A stretch of DNA of 64,000 nt, taken from assembly GCA_002633025.1 (NCBI GenBank), contig NMRB01000126.1, forward strand, positions 96,765 to 160,764, written 5' to 3'. Origin of the DNA: Notospermus geniculatus (lineage: Eukaryota > Nemertea > Pilidiophora > Heteronemertea > Lineidae). The notes beneath the pieces were generated by a model that saw nothing but the letters and a program-made list of their open reading frames with translations, made no database searches and was not told the origin of the DNA. Below, piece by piece: positions 45,286 to 57,614 of this stretch. The translations under genes were made by a program, and so were the position numbers. Every line of letters starts with the position of its first letter. Within the stretch, counting starts at the first letter, position 1.

Positions 45286-46197
45286 ATGGCTGAGCACAGC
45301 CAACAGAAACGAGAGGTACCAGAAGACGAGCGAATTCACAACATCACACAGTCACCAATTGAGCAAGGTAACCAGCAGACGCCTAACACATCATCAAAGG
45401 AGATGCATCACGCGTCAGGGAGTATGCATGTGACATGCAAGGGTGTCAAGACACACCCGGGGTATGACACGGTGGCCGCCCTGGTTGCTGGCAGCGCTCA
45501 AGTCATCATCGGCGGTCTACTCATCATCCTCGGAATCGCCATCGCAATCGTTAGCAAAGGAGACGGCAGATCCGCTCATCCGATCTGGGGAGGAATCATC
45601 ATCGTCGTTGCCGGGGCTTTTGCCATCGTGTCCGCGAAGACGAAGCGAAGGGATTGCATCATCGTTACACTTGCCGTCACCGCCTTTGGTATTATCCTGG
45701 ACATCGTTTTCTTGGCAGTAGGCGCCATAGCTATTAGAGAATACAAAAAGGCGAGCCAGGCTATCGCGAAAATCACAGCAAACCTGACGATCGTGAAAAA
45801 CACAGCAGATGATCTGATCGCATTGTGGGCACTGGTCATTCTCTTCACGATCATCCACTTCGTGTTCGTGGTCGTTCAAGTGATCTACTGTGGAATGGCG
45901 CTGCGGCAGACTTGTGTCACTCGGGCGCCACCACCGACCGGTCAGGTGTACGCCAACGACTGCATACCCACGCCTGGATTCGTCAACATGGGTTCTCCAA
46001 CCGCTGCTGGCACCCTTGGTCCGATCCGAGGAGGAAGTCAACCGTGCATTTCTCTGCCTCTTCCGACGGATCCTCAGCAATCGTACACGATTACGTACGG
46101 TCCGGACAAAAGCGGAGTAAAAGGCTGTTACTTTATGAACATTGTGCCAGCTTGGGAAGAACCCCCGGCCACCCCGGAGGCGACACACCCCGTCTAA
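45286..46197 (+). CDS. CD20-like four-transmembrane protein (303 aa)
   Basis: This is a four-pass membrane protein of CD20/MS4A-like architecture. An N-terminal polar region of about 60 residues is followed by TM segments at about 63-90, 99-116, 124-150 and 178-202, with PIWGGIIIVVAG opening the second. The third loop holds a helical, partly amphipathic stretch (KKASQAIAKITANLTIVKN) with an N-glycosylation sequon. The tail of about 100 residues is Pro/Gly-rich and ends PPATPEATHPV. I chose the Met at 45286 because a splice acceptor (AATTTTGCAG) lies 11 bases upstream. An in-frame Met at 45247 lies before that acceptor, within the probable intron. It resembles the domains of the protein at 61017-63590. 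A signalling or trafficking role would be a guess. Confidence 0.75.
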   Translation: MAEHSQQKREVPEDERIHNITQSPIEQGNQQTPNTSSKEMHHASGSMHVTCKGVKTHPGYDTVAALVAGSAQVIIGGLLIILGIAIAIVSKGDGRSAHPIWGGIIIVVAGAFAIVSAKTKRRDCIIVTLAVTAFGIILDIVFLAVGAIAIREYKKASQAIAKITANLTIVKNTADDLIALWALVILFTIIHFVFVVVQVIYCGMALRQTCVTRAPPPTGQVYANDCIPTPGFVNMGSPTAAGTLGPIRGGSQPCISLPLPTDPQQSYTITYGPDKSGVKGCYFMNIVPAWEEPPATPEATHPV

Positions 46198-47404
46198 GGT
46201 CCTGTTCTGCGAGTATTCCCGACTCGGTTGCTTTCAGAACACTTCACTTGTATTCAAATTCAAAAGAGACAGGAATCTAAAAAATGCCTCTATACAACTA
46301 AGGGGACAAAGGAGATTTATATATAGGTACTGAATAGACCCTCCATCTTGGTCTTCAGAACGGCCGGATGTGTCTTCGAAAATTTGGTTGCACGGACGGA
46401 CAACAGATGAACTGTACGGACGACAGATGAATTGTTCAGCGGGCCTCTCTCGTTGTTGTCGTGCGAAAGGCCTTGCATGTGTTTATCGTCGACAGGAATG
46501 GACAATCGTTGACAGGAGTGATAGAAGACACAACTTGAACGTCCGAAGAACATACATGTACATGTAATTCGTGAATTTTTATAATACATGTACATACTAT
46601 ATTAACGGGACACAGGACTAAATTCACATATTGTACGTACGTACATGTATTGTACATGTATTCGTAAAATGGGGCATTGAAGGATTTATCTTGTGCTCAA
46701 AAAAGATCGGAGTAAAACTAAAATGGATTCTTTATGAGTAAAGGAGTCGTGCTTTGAAGATAACGTACTACATGCACGCTGTGCATTACTCATAATCTGC
46801 AGGCTCCGAGCCTGTGGGCGGGGGCTGGGGGGCTAGCCAAGTCCCGGATAGCCCGTCGATTTAGCAACATATCATTCAAATATTGTCGACGATGAACTGC
46901 TGCGGTCATAGGTATGATTGCGTTGTGATGATCAAGGATGATCGAACTGAGCCAAACAGGACATGGAAGTAGGAGGGACATGCACCCCCCCCCCTCGCCG
47001 CAAATCTGAATTTGGCCTGGAGCTTCTAACTTTGTGAAAAATGAAACGTCACACAGGTGTGCACACGCCAAGAACGAGACACTCTGATAACCGCTGGCGT
47101 ACAACATGCTGCCTTGGGCGATTCTCGTCCTATGAATTTTTGTTGGGAAGTCTTTTTTCATGTCCATTTCATTGCTTATGGCGGTATCATGCTACCTGGT
47201 ATATATATTTAGACATTTCGGTAACGGGTACAGCCTGTAATCAAAGATTATTGTTCTTGTAGGCCTAGTGAGTTCACTGTCACCCTGTAAAATGGTCACA
47301 ATAATTGGCACGCACGTATTTTCATTACCCGTTTTAACTAGACCTGCATCCTTCATTCTCCACAGGGTGTTCCAAAAAAGTGTCCCTCCATATTTTGGGG
47401 GCCA

Positions 47405-47561
47405 GGGCTGGGTTGTTGAAAACATCGTTTGTGCATTTTGGCATTTTCTCTATTAACGTGGCGTTAACTGCAATGGACTTTAACAGATGGAGATAACGCC
47501 AAAATACATGTAGCACTAAAAAAAACGTCACGTTAGTGAGTTTTTGAGCAATCGGGCCCAG
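47405..47561. mobile_element. Foldback with GGGCTGGGTTGTT ends
   Basis: Left GGGCTGGGTTGTTGAAAACA and right TTTGAGCAATCGGGCCC pair imperfectly; both arms hold AACG(T)GG/ACGTCACGTTAGTG words around GGAGATAACGCCAAAAT. Same family as 9590 and 54735. Confidence 0.55.
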
Positions 47562-47899
47562 AGGTTGTTTGATATTCAATTAAGGTCTATCACGTTTTTT
47601 GGGGCACCCTGAGAGCGACTTCTCTTCTTGACTTCGCACTACAGAAATCTTATAAAATGGAGAAAAATTGAATACATGTATACTCGTCATATTTTTGTGC
47701 CTTTTTCACCCTCCCCTGCATGCACAAACCTGTTAATGAATACCTGCCAAACAGGTGTAATCGTTCTCGAGATAATAAAAATAACCCACGCACCTAAAGC
47801 GGGGTTCATTGGCGCACGGATCCGGTCCGTTTTCCGTCCTTTTGCCTCTAGTTTTCAGGATACGACAACGCAAAAGTCCATTGACTCTATTTTTTACGG

Positions 47900-47995
47900 A
47901 CCTGGAGCCATGTTCCCGAAGCCATCGTTAAAACTGGGAAAATGCATAGCGTAACGACATCGTTAACCTAACGACGGCTTCGGGAACATGGGTCC
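47900..47995. mobile_element. Foldback with CATGTTCCCGAAGCC arms
   Basis: CCATGTTCCCGAAGCCATCG at the left is mirrored by CGACGGCTTCGGGAACATGG at the right around a short A/T-rich centre. It is absent from unit 2, which continues from the minisatellite to CCCACGCACC. Confidence 0.65.
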
Positions 47996-49704
47996 TGAAT
48001 CGGACAAAATCCGTGTGCCAATGTACGTACCATATATTTCAACAGGGCGCAAGCACTAAAGAACCCTGACCAACCTACTCGGCTTCCAATGGATCGGTAC
48101 AAAATCTGCTCTGTCACTTGGACGCTATCTCTTGATGTGTCTCCATTGAAAGCCTGAGATTGAATACAGTGGCGCCACCAAATCGGCTGGTAGTCTACTA
48201 TCATGTTCTGGAGGTACTTCGAAAGGTGTTCGCACTTCTGTGGACTACCATACTGCGGCGCTGCATGGTGTTTTTGTTCATGCAGTTCAGCTTTAATTCA
48301 AACATTGCCATGAAAGCACATGAAGGCATCCGCACTTGTTTTTTTATGTACATGTATATCATTCACTTTTTTAAACCTCCTGACGCGGTATCCGGACAGT
48401 CTACTTGTAAAGGTATGAAGGTACAAACATCTTGACCTCCAACAGTATGTTCAATTCACCATATGTAACATCTGACATAAATATTTTGTTCTATGGGAGC
48501 CTTAGGGCCATACTGCGTGACTATGACTTCAACAATGCCAAAATGGGCCACTGATATTTGGTGCCTTCTGGTTGATATGTGGAAAAATTTCAAAACATGT
48601 GAGTCAACGCCCTCTTTGTGACTAATTGCACTCGTTTTTTAGGCCCACCCGATAGTTCTCTAGAAATTATAAGGTTTCGGAATGCAGGGCGTAGTTGATT
48701 ATACATTGTAATCGGGTATTGCTTCCAAATTGTACTCGGGCTTCAACAATTTCGTGATAGGCACTGCAGACAATGCATTAATGTAGACTGCAGACTTGCT
48801 TTGTGCAGCTGTCGGTGCATCTCAAGTGGCGGGAAAATCGATGGGAACTTTTAAATTCGCTCCAAACGCTTTGTGTGTCTACTTGTTACTAATGTGCGAT
48901 ACCTGTCGCCATGGTGACGAAACATTCACTCAGGCCGATACAGGATAGTCTATGTATTGTGAAGAGAAATGTATGTCAACGGCGACATAATACAAACTTT
49001 TATTAACGGCGGGGGAATTTAAGAGCCCCTGATTGACGGTTGATATCTGACGAACACTCAGCACTAGCATCAATTAGCCCACACCAAATGGGTCTTCCTT
49101 CTTTGTGTCCGACGCATGTTGCCCCTTTCTTTTACACTGACCAGACAACCAACAGTCCGCAGGGCATGTACAAGAACATCGTGATAGCCTAGTGTTGCTC
49201 CACAAAGACTGTTCAAATGTATCTATTTGGATGATCTAACTTTAGTTACATGTACCAATTAGGCATTGAGACTGTTGCCACACATAAAAGAATGAGTTGA
49301 CGCACGGTACCTCACTCTGATGATTTCGCGCTGGCCTGTCATTTTCACAGGCAAAAGGCAATATCAAAAGATTTCTACCATTGAAAAAGTAGCATCAGAT
49401 TCCTGTAGCCTGTGAAAGCGCCGCGTTTTGTCGCGCTCCGCCAGAAAAATCGCGGCAGTGGGTACGGGTAGTCACACTATGACAGCGCGTTGAACTTCTC
49501 AAGTGATGAAAAGGATGGCGGCCATTTTTGTCAGCTAAGGTTTCGACATAGTATCAGTCTAGCCTAGGTTTAGCACTGGCTTTGTATGGGCTGGACAGGA
49601 CACCAGTCGTATCACGTTGGTTTCCGATTCCGCCGCCAGGGGAGGGATACTGAGGCTAGCTCATACGTACAGTGGCACTTTAACTGGTAGCCTGCGACTT
49701 TCTA

Positions 49705-49945
49705 TTCATCGTTTCGACGACCCGCCGCCATCTTGGTTTCCACGGAGATTCCTTGGAACCCGCGCATGCGCACTTTTCTGGTAGGCAAAACAACGCAAAG
49801 TGATTGTTCAAGAGATACGAATTTGCCCCACTCACGCACTGTGTCCCCCAGAGGCCTGCGCGAGATTGCCTACCAGATGTAACTGCGCATGTGCAGTTGC
49901 CAGTGCAAGAAATTCAAGATGGCGGGGGGCCGTCGAAACGATGAA
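49705..49945. mobile_element. TA-flanked foldback (241 bp), unit 1 only
   Basis: The ends TTCATCGTTTCGACG and CGTCGAAACGATGAA are flanked by TA (49703-49704 and 49946-49947). Inner arms contain CCGCCATCTTG / CAAGATGGCGG. Unit 2 has the empty site with one TA at 56619-56620. Confidence 0.8.
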
Positions 49946-50410
49946 TAGCCTGCGACACCATTAAGCGTTCAATCCGTTACTATTCAGCGGCATCTGGCAC
50001 GCATCTAATTGACAAGGTTCATATTGCTATAGACAAATCGAGTTTTAAGAGTCCTCAAAATGCAGATGCCGCCGTTTGAGCTGTTGCCGTCATCAATATT
50101 TCACACGATTCACATATGTGGGTTGAAAACATTTCCGTCAAGTAGATACTGAAATCCAGAGGTTAGCTCTGCAAATCAAACATCACATGCGTGTATACAA
50201 AGAAGGTATAATTTTTGGATCATCAGACGTGTCAGACTTGGTCTAGCCACTCCATAGAAACAAACAGAAATCTGCAGCATTTCTACGGAAACGTGTCTCC
50301 GTGTACAGATATTAGGGAGGTTAAGAAAATAAACGATGAACGTAAACGATACGACAATCGTGACGTCAGAAGCCATCCCTGGGACTGGAATTTGAATGCC
50401 GTATGACGTC

Positions 50411-50809
50411 AATAGGGAGGTTTAGCACCTTTCCGACTCCGGTTTCAACTACCAGAACGAATTGCAGACGGCCGTAGACATCCTTGATGAAAACGATTTG
50501 ATAGACGTTTGCAAATCGTAAAATGCCATAACTTTGTGGCAGAATAATTTTGACTCGTAATCGGAAGTGCATACACAACGCAAAAATTGTTGTCGTTATT
50601 CAAGTCGTAACGACTAGGATTACGACTTCAATATTCATTATTTATCCGCACTTCCGATTTATAAGGCCAAATTTTTCTGCCTTCAATTTATGGTGTTTGA
50701 CGAATTGAAAACGTCTATCACTTCATTTTCATCAAGGATGTCCATAGTGGACTGCAATTCATTCTGGTAGTTGAAGTGGGCGTCGGAGTCGGAAAGGTGC
50801 TAAACCTTG
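50411..50809. mobile_element. Foldback with AATAGGGAGGTTTAGCACC ends
   Basis: The left end GGTTTAGCACCTTTCCGACT is mirrored by AGTCGGAAAGGTGCTAAACC. Inner arms share GTAGACATCCTTGATGAAAA and its inverse, and TCGTAATCGGAAGTGC with its inverse. A copy is in unit 2 at 57081-57445. A shorter related end (ATTAGGGAGGTTAAG) lies just upstream near 50309. Confidence 0.65.
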
Positions 50810-50982
50810 CTATCGTTCATAACCTCTTACACAGGCCACATGATTTTCGATTGGATCCTTGTACGTCTTCTGAGAGATTCAGCGCGGGCGTTCCCCATTC
50901 GTAATGGTTGCGTTACCCTCGTTCTTGACGGGTGTGGCTAGAGAGGGTAGGCTTACCGTCAGATGTAAAGAGTGTTGAGTAT

Positions 50983-51147
50983 AGACATCCTGCGAAAGCC
51001 GGCCATGACAAGTCAGAAGGGGTAAACAAACCTTGGGCGTGCATTGTAAGCACAGGGGAGATGAGTGAACAAATGCACTAGGCTCCCTAGGCCGAGGTTA
51101 ATGTTTACCCCTTCTGACCTGTCATGGCCGACTTTCGCGGGATGTCT
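50983..51147. mobile_element. Foldback with AGACATCC / GGATGTCT-type ends
   Basis: AGACATCCTGCGAAAGCCGG and ACTTTCGCGGGATGTCT pair, as do CAGAAGGGGTAAACA and TGTTTACCCCTTCTG. Unit 2 copy at about 57786-57951. Confidence 0.65.
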
Positions 51148-51149
51148 AA

Positions 51150-51289
51150 TATTAGGGAGTTTTCGCAAAGCCCCCGAAACGCCAACGCGAACGCCAAACC
51201 CACTGTTCGATGCCACGAAGAGAGCACCGAACAAAAGAATAGACGTTCGCGTTGGCGTTTCGGGCGCTTTGCGAAAACTCTATAATGAC
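51150..51289. mobile_element. Foldback with AGGGAGTTTTCGCAAAGC ends
   Basis: GAGTTTTCGCAAAGCCCCCG is mirrored by CGGGCGCTTTGCGAAAACTC. GAAACGCCAACGCGAACG pairs with CGTTCGCGTTGGCGTTTC. It directly abuts the preceding foldback. Unit 2 copy at about 57953-58092. Confidence 0.7.
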
Positions 51290-52705
51290 TCCGTTCTCAT
51301 GGTAGCACCGTTCAACAGGTGTAGGGGCATGGCACATCCCTGATATAACACAGTACATGTCTCAATCTCATCAGCCAGAGGTATTCGGCCCTCTCATGCA
51401 TCCCCGGACTCTTCCGCTTGCAGTGAGGAAGACAAAAAACAGAAGAAATGAATATAATAACAATAGAATTTATTGACAAAATACAGTTTCCATACATGAA
51501 TTTACTTCGCGAGATAATGGAACAGCAAGATGTACATGACGGACTATTTGGCATGGTGATGAACTAAACCTTTGCTGTCGATAGGTAGGCCAACGTTGAA
51601 ATCGAGCCGAAAGTGTCGAAGGAATGGGAAAGAACGGAGAGTAGAGAAAAGAGAATGGGAAAGGGAGTCCCCAGGAAAATATCCTGAGTAATCCCAAGCG
51701 TTCGCTCCGCGTTTGTGTGCGCTGACGTAGGAGCGAACGCGAAGAACATTGTTATCACAGGACAAGGAAAATAGTCAAGGGCACAAAGTATAGGGATATA
51801 ATCTTCGGTTTAGGTTTGTTTGTCATGTACTTAGATTTCATTTTCAAACAAGACGCGGACACATTCCAACGGTGACTCACTTTTCATTTACACCTTTCGC
51901 CACCCGAGCTTGCGACCGTGGCACTTCAAATGGTCAGAATGACATTGTCAAACACTGTCTCAACAATTTAATGAAAACACTGATATTCGCTATTCTTTTT
52001 TTGTGCTGGCATACCTTGCGAGGATGTTGCGCAAGCATCTGGAACCACATCGCCGTAGGTCTTGGTATTTCCAGATGCTGTGCAAGGTTCGAGGTATAAA
52101 ACCACCAAAATGGATTTTACTTCATGTATTTACGGTAGAATTTCAAATACACTGCATTCTAAAATGTACACGTACTTGTGTTTTTTATTTCTCTGTATTA
52201 AGTTGGTTAAGTTACGTTCGATATTTCTATTTCATCAACTTACATTTGTACAGAAAGCCAGATACATTTCACTCTTCAGAACATACATGTAATTGGTCTT
52301 ATGCGTATATAGAAAAGGCCTATGGTACCGTTCTTTTAAAATGCTTTTTTGGAATGTAATTTGGGTAAAATTCAATACAAAACTCAACTGGAAGGAATCA
52401 TATGTTCGGACTTGGCCAGTAAAATGCAACAACCATAAAAAAGTGTAAAACCATGTTTTTGATACATGTACGTATTTCTAGTCGATCTCTAAGTATAACT
52501 GGATGACGACCTTTACCAATGCAGGGCAACACCCTTGTACAATATATACATAGGCCTAGTACAGTAAATTCGTTGCCGGTGATTAAAAAACAAACAACAA
52601 GAAAATTCCCATTAAAAAACAAGCAATGATAATACTTATGACTTTCCTCTAAAGCGGGCAGTAGACCTACACCAGGCGATATCCCAAGTGATCTGGGCCC
52701 ATATT

Positions 52706-52825
52706 AGGGAGGTTTCGCAAGCGCCCGGTTAGGCCATACGACGACGTTTATTTATTGTTTAGGTATACCCACACAATAGATAAACGTCGTCGTAGGGCCT
52801 AACCGGGCGCTTGCGAAACCTCCCT
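52706..52825. mobile_element. Foldback with AGGGAGGTTTCGC ends (120 bp), unit 1 only
   Basis: Left AGGGAGGTTTCGCAAGCGCC is mirrored by GGCGCTTGCGAAACCTCCCT. Inner arms carry ACGACGTTTAT and ATAAACGTCGT. ATT flanks both sides. Unit 2 lacks it at about 59957-59970. Confidence 0.75.
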
Positions 52826-54734
52826 ATTCATGAAACCTTCCTACGCTTAGTTACTTACTAAATTACCCAGTTTGTACAGGCCAATGTACACCACTAGAAA
52901 CCAACTAAGCTACCAAGGTTTCATGGGCCCTGATCGCCAGCGAGCAAAATCGGCTGTTGACGCCAGGTGTGCGCTGGACAGCGTCGATACGTGGAGTCCT
53001 CTCGCCAGCGATGACCGCCCAATATCAAAGATGCAAAAACCGATATCGCCTGGTATGCGGCGGCCTGCGAGAAGATCGGTGGCGATCAGGACAGGCCGCA
53101 TGGAAACTCCGCTAGTGCTTCGACACCTATCGGTGTTAAAATGCATGGAAAAATGTACAGCACTATCGGCAGATGGGCTCCGCTAGCGCTAGCGGAGTTG
53201 CGGCCACCCCTGATCGCCTGTGATATCGCCCTCACCTCGACTGGTGTGCTACCCACTTAAGCATACCATCCGATCCAATCGAAAAACAATGGAATGATAT
53301 ATTTTCCTAAATAACAACATAGGTCAAGTCAAGACTTCCCAAACCAGCACGGAAGGGGGTCGGGGTAAGTAATCAACGACTGAAAAGACGGGTTCACATC
53401 GGGTCCAAACGAATCTCATCCGTGGCAAGATTGCGAACGACTGATAGAACCATTCTGAGCATTCTATTCTTATCTGTAACTCTCAGTATAACGGGAAGAA
53501 GAAAATGTACGTCGTACATGTACACGTACACGTACGTACATTGGAATGTATCGAATGAATCTAACCCTCGAGAAAGTTCCCCTAACTCATTGCTTTCGTG
53601 GTGTCCTGGCAATCTTCGAGTACATCTAGTTCTCGTAGGCTACATCAAAATAAGGAGAGAACAGCAAGCTGCTCCCATAAAAACCGCTCGTTCCTGATGG
53701 AACAGGTCAACATTGCATGTCGATGACGTTAAGCCAAACCTCGGATAGTATAAGGAAAGTGAGGGGATCTGGATAGAGTAGGAAGATTAGCCGCCAAAAC
53801 TAGGCTAAAATACACTAAAATATCCCTATTTCCGGGCTTTTTCAACAAACTATAGGCCTACCTAAACTTGCAAACTAATAAAACCTCCTCTATAAGGGGA
53901 AATGGATTGTTATGAGTAAAGGACTCTGCTTTGAAGATAAACGTACTATGCTGTGCATTACTCGTAATCTGCAGGCTCCGCTGTGGGGCGAGGGCTCGGG
54001 GGCTAGCCAAGTTTCCAGGTGTCATAGAATGTAATGCCCCCGATATCAGATGCCCGCTTCTTTTGTTCAGGGGACATCTGGTAACAGAAGTTCTGTTTGT
54101 CAGTGCCCGGCTGACCCTTAATCCGTCAGAATCTATTGTTGTGGGACATCTCATATCGGGGGGCATGACATTCTACGACACCGGATCAAAATCCAGAATG
54201 AAAAGTGGACTAAATTTTATGACGGATTGAGACTTTCCGTTTGCAGTCGGGGCGATTCCATAGCATTCAAATATTGTCGACGATGGACTGCTGCGTTGGG
54301 ATGATCGAACTGAGCCATACANCCCCCTCGCCACAAATCCTGAATTTGGCCTGGAGCTTCTAACTTTGTGAAAAATGAAACGTCACACAGGTGTGCACAC
54401 TCCAAGAACGAGACACGCACTGATAACCGCTGGCGTACAACTTGATGCCGCCTTGGGCGACGTTTTCGTCCTATGAATTTTTGTCGGGAAGTCTTTTTCA
54501 TGTCTATTTCATTGCTTATGGCGGTATCATGCTACCTGGTATACATATTTAGACATTTCGGTAACGGGTACAGCCTATAATCAAAGATTATTGTTTTTGT
54601 AGGCCTAGTGAGTTCAATGTCACCCTCCTGCATGTAACATGGTCACAATAATTGGCACGCACGTTCATTAACATTCAACAGTCTGCATCCTTCCGTCTCC
54701 ATAGGGTGTTCCCAAAAAGTATCCCTCCATATTA

Positions 54735-54886
54735 GGGCTGGGTTGTTGAAAACATCGTTAGTGCTGTTTTGGCGTTATCGCTAACGTGGCGTTAATTGCA
54801 ATGGGCTTAACTGACGGAGATAACGCCAAAATAGCACTAACGTCACGTTTATTAGTGACAAATACTGTTTTGAACAACCGGGCCCA
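54735..54886. mobile_element. Foldback with GGGCTGGGTTGTT ends, unit 2
   Basis: GGGCTGGGTTGTTGAAAACA and TGTTTTGAACAACCGGGCCC pair well. Inner GTTAGTGCTGTTTTGGCGTT pairs with AACGCCAAAATAGCACTAAC. Best preserved member of the family at 9590. Confidence 0.7.
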
Positions 54887-55086
54887 TATTCAACTAAGGT
54901 CCATCAGGGACACGTTTTTGGGGACACCCTGAGAGCGACTTCTCTTTTAGACTTCGCACTACAAATCTTATAAAATGGAGAAAAAAGTGAATACATGTAT
55001 ACTCGTCATATTTGTGTGCCTTTTTTCACCCTCCCCCTGCATGCACAAACCTGTTGATGAAGAATACCTGCCAAACAGGTGGAATA

Positions 55087-55276
55087 TCGTTCTCGAGATA
55101 GTAGGAATATCGTTCTCGAGATAGTAGTAATACATGTATCATTCTCGAGATAGTGGGAATATCGTTCTCGAGATAGGAATATCGTTCTCGAGATAGTAGT
55201 AATATCGTTCTCGAGATAGTAGTAATATCGTTCTCGAGATAGTAGGAATATCGTTCTCGAGATAGTAGGAATAACC
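55087..55276. repeat. Minisatellite, about 23-bp unit with TCGTTCTCGAGATA
   Basis: Eight copies of AATATCGTTCTCGAGATAGT plus 2-4 bases. Each unit includes the palindrome TCTCGAGA. Unit 1 of the duplication has only one copy at the equivalent place (about 47759-47785). Confidence 0.9.
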
Positions 55277-57466
55277 CACGCACCTAATTCAAACATTGCC
55301 ATGAAAGCATCCGCACTCGTTTTTTTTTATAGTAGGCCCATAACGTTTTTTTAAACCTCCTGACGCGGTATCCGGACAGTCTACTTGTAAAGGTATGAAG
55401 GTACAAACATCTTGACCTCCAAAAGTATGTTCAATTCACCATATGAAACATCTGACAAAAATATTTTGTACTATGGGAGCCTAGGGCCATACTGCGTGAC
55501 TATGACTTCAACAATTGCCATATGGGCCCGGGCATATGGGCCAGTGATATTTGGTGCCTTCTGGTTGATATGTGGAAAAATTTCAAAACATGCGAGTCAA
55601 CGCCCTCTTTGTGACTAATTGCACTCGTTTTTTAGGCCCACCTGACAGTTCTCTAGAAATTGTAACTAAGGTTTCGGAATGCAGGGCGTAGTCGATTATA
55701 CATTGTAATCGGGTATTGCTTCCAAATTGTACTCGGGCTTCAACAATTTCGTGATAGGCACTGCAGACAATGCATTAATGTAGACTGCAGACTTGCTTTG
55801 TGCAGCTGTCGGTGCATCTCAAGTGGCGGGAAAATCGATGGGAACTTTTAAATTCGCTCCAAACGCTTTGTGTGTCTACTTGTTACTAATGTGCGATACC
55901 TGTCGCCATGGTGACGAAACATTCACTCAGGCCGATACAGGATATGTATTGTGAAGAGAAATGTATGTCAACGACATAATACAAACTTTTATTAAGGGCG
56001 GGGGAATTTAAGAGCCCCTGATAGACGGTTGATATCTGACGAACACTCAGCACTAGCATCAATTAGCTCACACCAAATGGGTGTTCCTTTTTTGTGTCCG
56101 ACGCATGTTGCCCCTTTCTTTTACACTGACCAGACAACCAACAGTCCGCAGGGCATGTACAAGAGCATCGTGATAGCCTAGTCTTGCTCCACAAAACTGT
56201 TCAAATCTATCTATTTGGGTGATCTAACTTATTTACCAATTAGGCATTGCGACTGTTGCCACACATAAAAGGAGTTGACGCACGGTACTTCTGAAAAAGT
56301 AGCATCATATTTCTGTAGCCTGTGAAATCGCCGCGTTTTGTCGCGCTCCGCCAGAAAAATCGCGGCAGTGGGTACGGGTAGTCACACTATGACAGCGCGT
56401 TGAACTTCTCAAGTGATGAAAAGGATGGCGGCCATTTTTGTCAGCTAAGGTTTCGACATAGTATCAGTCTAGCCTAGGTTTAGCACTGGCTTTGTACATG
56501 TATGGGTTGGACAGGACACCAGTCGTATCACGTTGGTTTCTGATTCCGCCGCCAGGGGAGGGATACTGAGGCTAGCTCATGCGTACAGTGGCACTTTAAC
56601 TGGTAGCCTGCGACTTTCTAGCGTGCGACACCAAAGCGTTCAATCCGTTACTATTCAACGGCATCTGGCACGCATCTAATTGACAAGGTTCATATTGCTA
56701 TAGACAAATCGAGTTTTAAGAGCCCTCAAAATGCAGATGCCGCCGTTTGAGCTGTTGCCGTCATCAATATTTCACACGATTCACATATGTGGGTTGAAAA
56801 CATTTCCGTCAAGTAGATCCTGAAATCCAGAGGTTAGCTCTGCAAATCAAACATCACATGCGTGTATACAAAGAAGGTATAATTTTTGGATCATCAGACG
56901 TGTCAGACTTGGTCTAGCCACTCCATAGAAACAAACAGAAATCTGCAACATTTCTACGGAAACGTGTCTCCGTGTACAGATATTAGGGAGGTTAAGAAAA
57001 TGAACGATGAACGTAAACGATACGACAATCGTGACTCACAAGCCATCCCTGGAACTGGAATTTGAATGCCGTATGACGTCAATAGGGAGGTTTAGCACCT
57101 TTCCGACTCCGGCTTTAACTACCAGAACGAATTGCAGACGGCCGTAGACATCCTTCATGAAAACGATTTGATAGACGTTTGCAAATCGTAAAATGCCATA
57201 ACTTTGTGGCAGAATAATTTTGACTCGTAATCGGAAGTGCATACACAACGCAAATATTGTTGTCGTGTTTCAAGTCGTAACGACTAGGATTACGACTCCA
57301 ATATTCATTATTTATCCGCACTTCCGATTTATAAGGCCAATTGAAAACGTCTATCACTTCATTTTCATCAAGGATGTCCATAGCGGACTGCAATTCATTC
57401 TGGTAGTTGAAGTGGGAGTCGGAATAGGAAAGGTGCTAAAACCTCGCTATCGTTCATTTTCTTAGC

Positions 57467-57614
57467 CTTAGCGCACATGTCCGACAAAACTCGATCCGTT
57501 AGGGGTGTCTGTTAAAATCGACTGTCCTGGCTGAATGACGAGTCGACAGCGTTGGGTCAGTCGACTTTAAAAATACCCCTAACGGATTGAGTTTTGTCGG
57601 ACATGTGCGCTAAG
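57467..57614. mobile_element. Foldback with CTTAGCGCACATGTCC ends, unit 2 only
   Basis: CTTAGCGCACATGTCCGACA is mirrored by TGTCGGACATGTGCGCTAAG. The arms continue through AAAACTCGATCCGTTAGGGG and its near inverse. Absent from unit 1 (about 50820). Confidence 0.75.

Larger units (their letters stand above)
46722..53750. repeat. Duplicated block 3, unit 1 (about 7.0 kb)
   Basis: It starts AAATGGATTCTTTATGAGTA and ends GTTAAGCCAAACCTCGGAT. Unit 2 is 53900-60750 in the same order. No convincing gene lies inside. The content is foldbacks, small open frames and low-complexity GTAC/ATGTA tracts. Unit 1 carries insertions at 49705-49945 and 52706-52825 that unit 2 lacks. Confidence 0.9.

Noticed and set aside
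45517-46188. 223-codon minus-strand open frame opposite the CD20-like gene
   Set aside because: Antisense shadow of the real plus-strand four-TM gene; charged, patternless translation.
49303-49420. A further hairpin near CTGTCATTTTCACAGG
   Set aside because: Pairing is short and unit 2 simply lacks part of the segment; not clear enough to list as an element.
50176-50412. Open frames inside block 3 (for example 78 codons on minus)
   Set aside because: They fall in and beside foldback elements, and no frame there looks constrained between the two units.
52872-53186. 104-codon plus-strand open frame
   Set aside because: The equivalent region of unit 2 (about 60010-60200) does not keep the frame, as a real gene should.
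55006-55302. Open frames with repeated SRERYSYYLEND-like peptide and regular spacing, CRISPR-like at first sight
   Set aside because: It is a plain tandem minisatellite: repeats are contiguous with no variable spacers, and the genome is eukaryotic.
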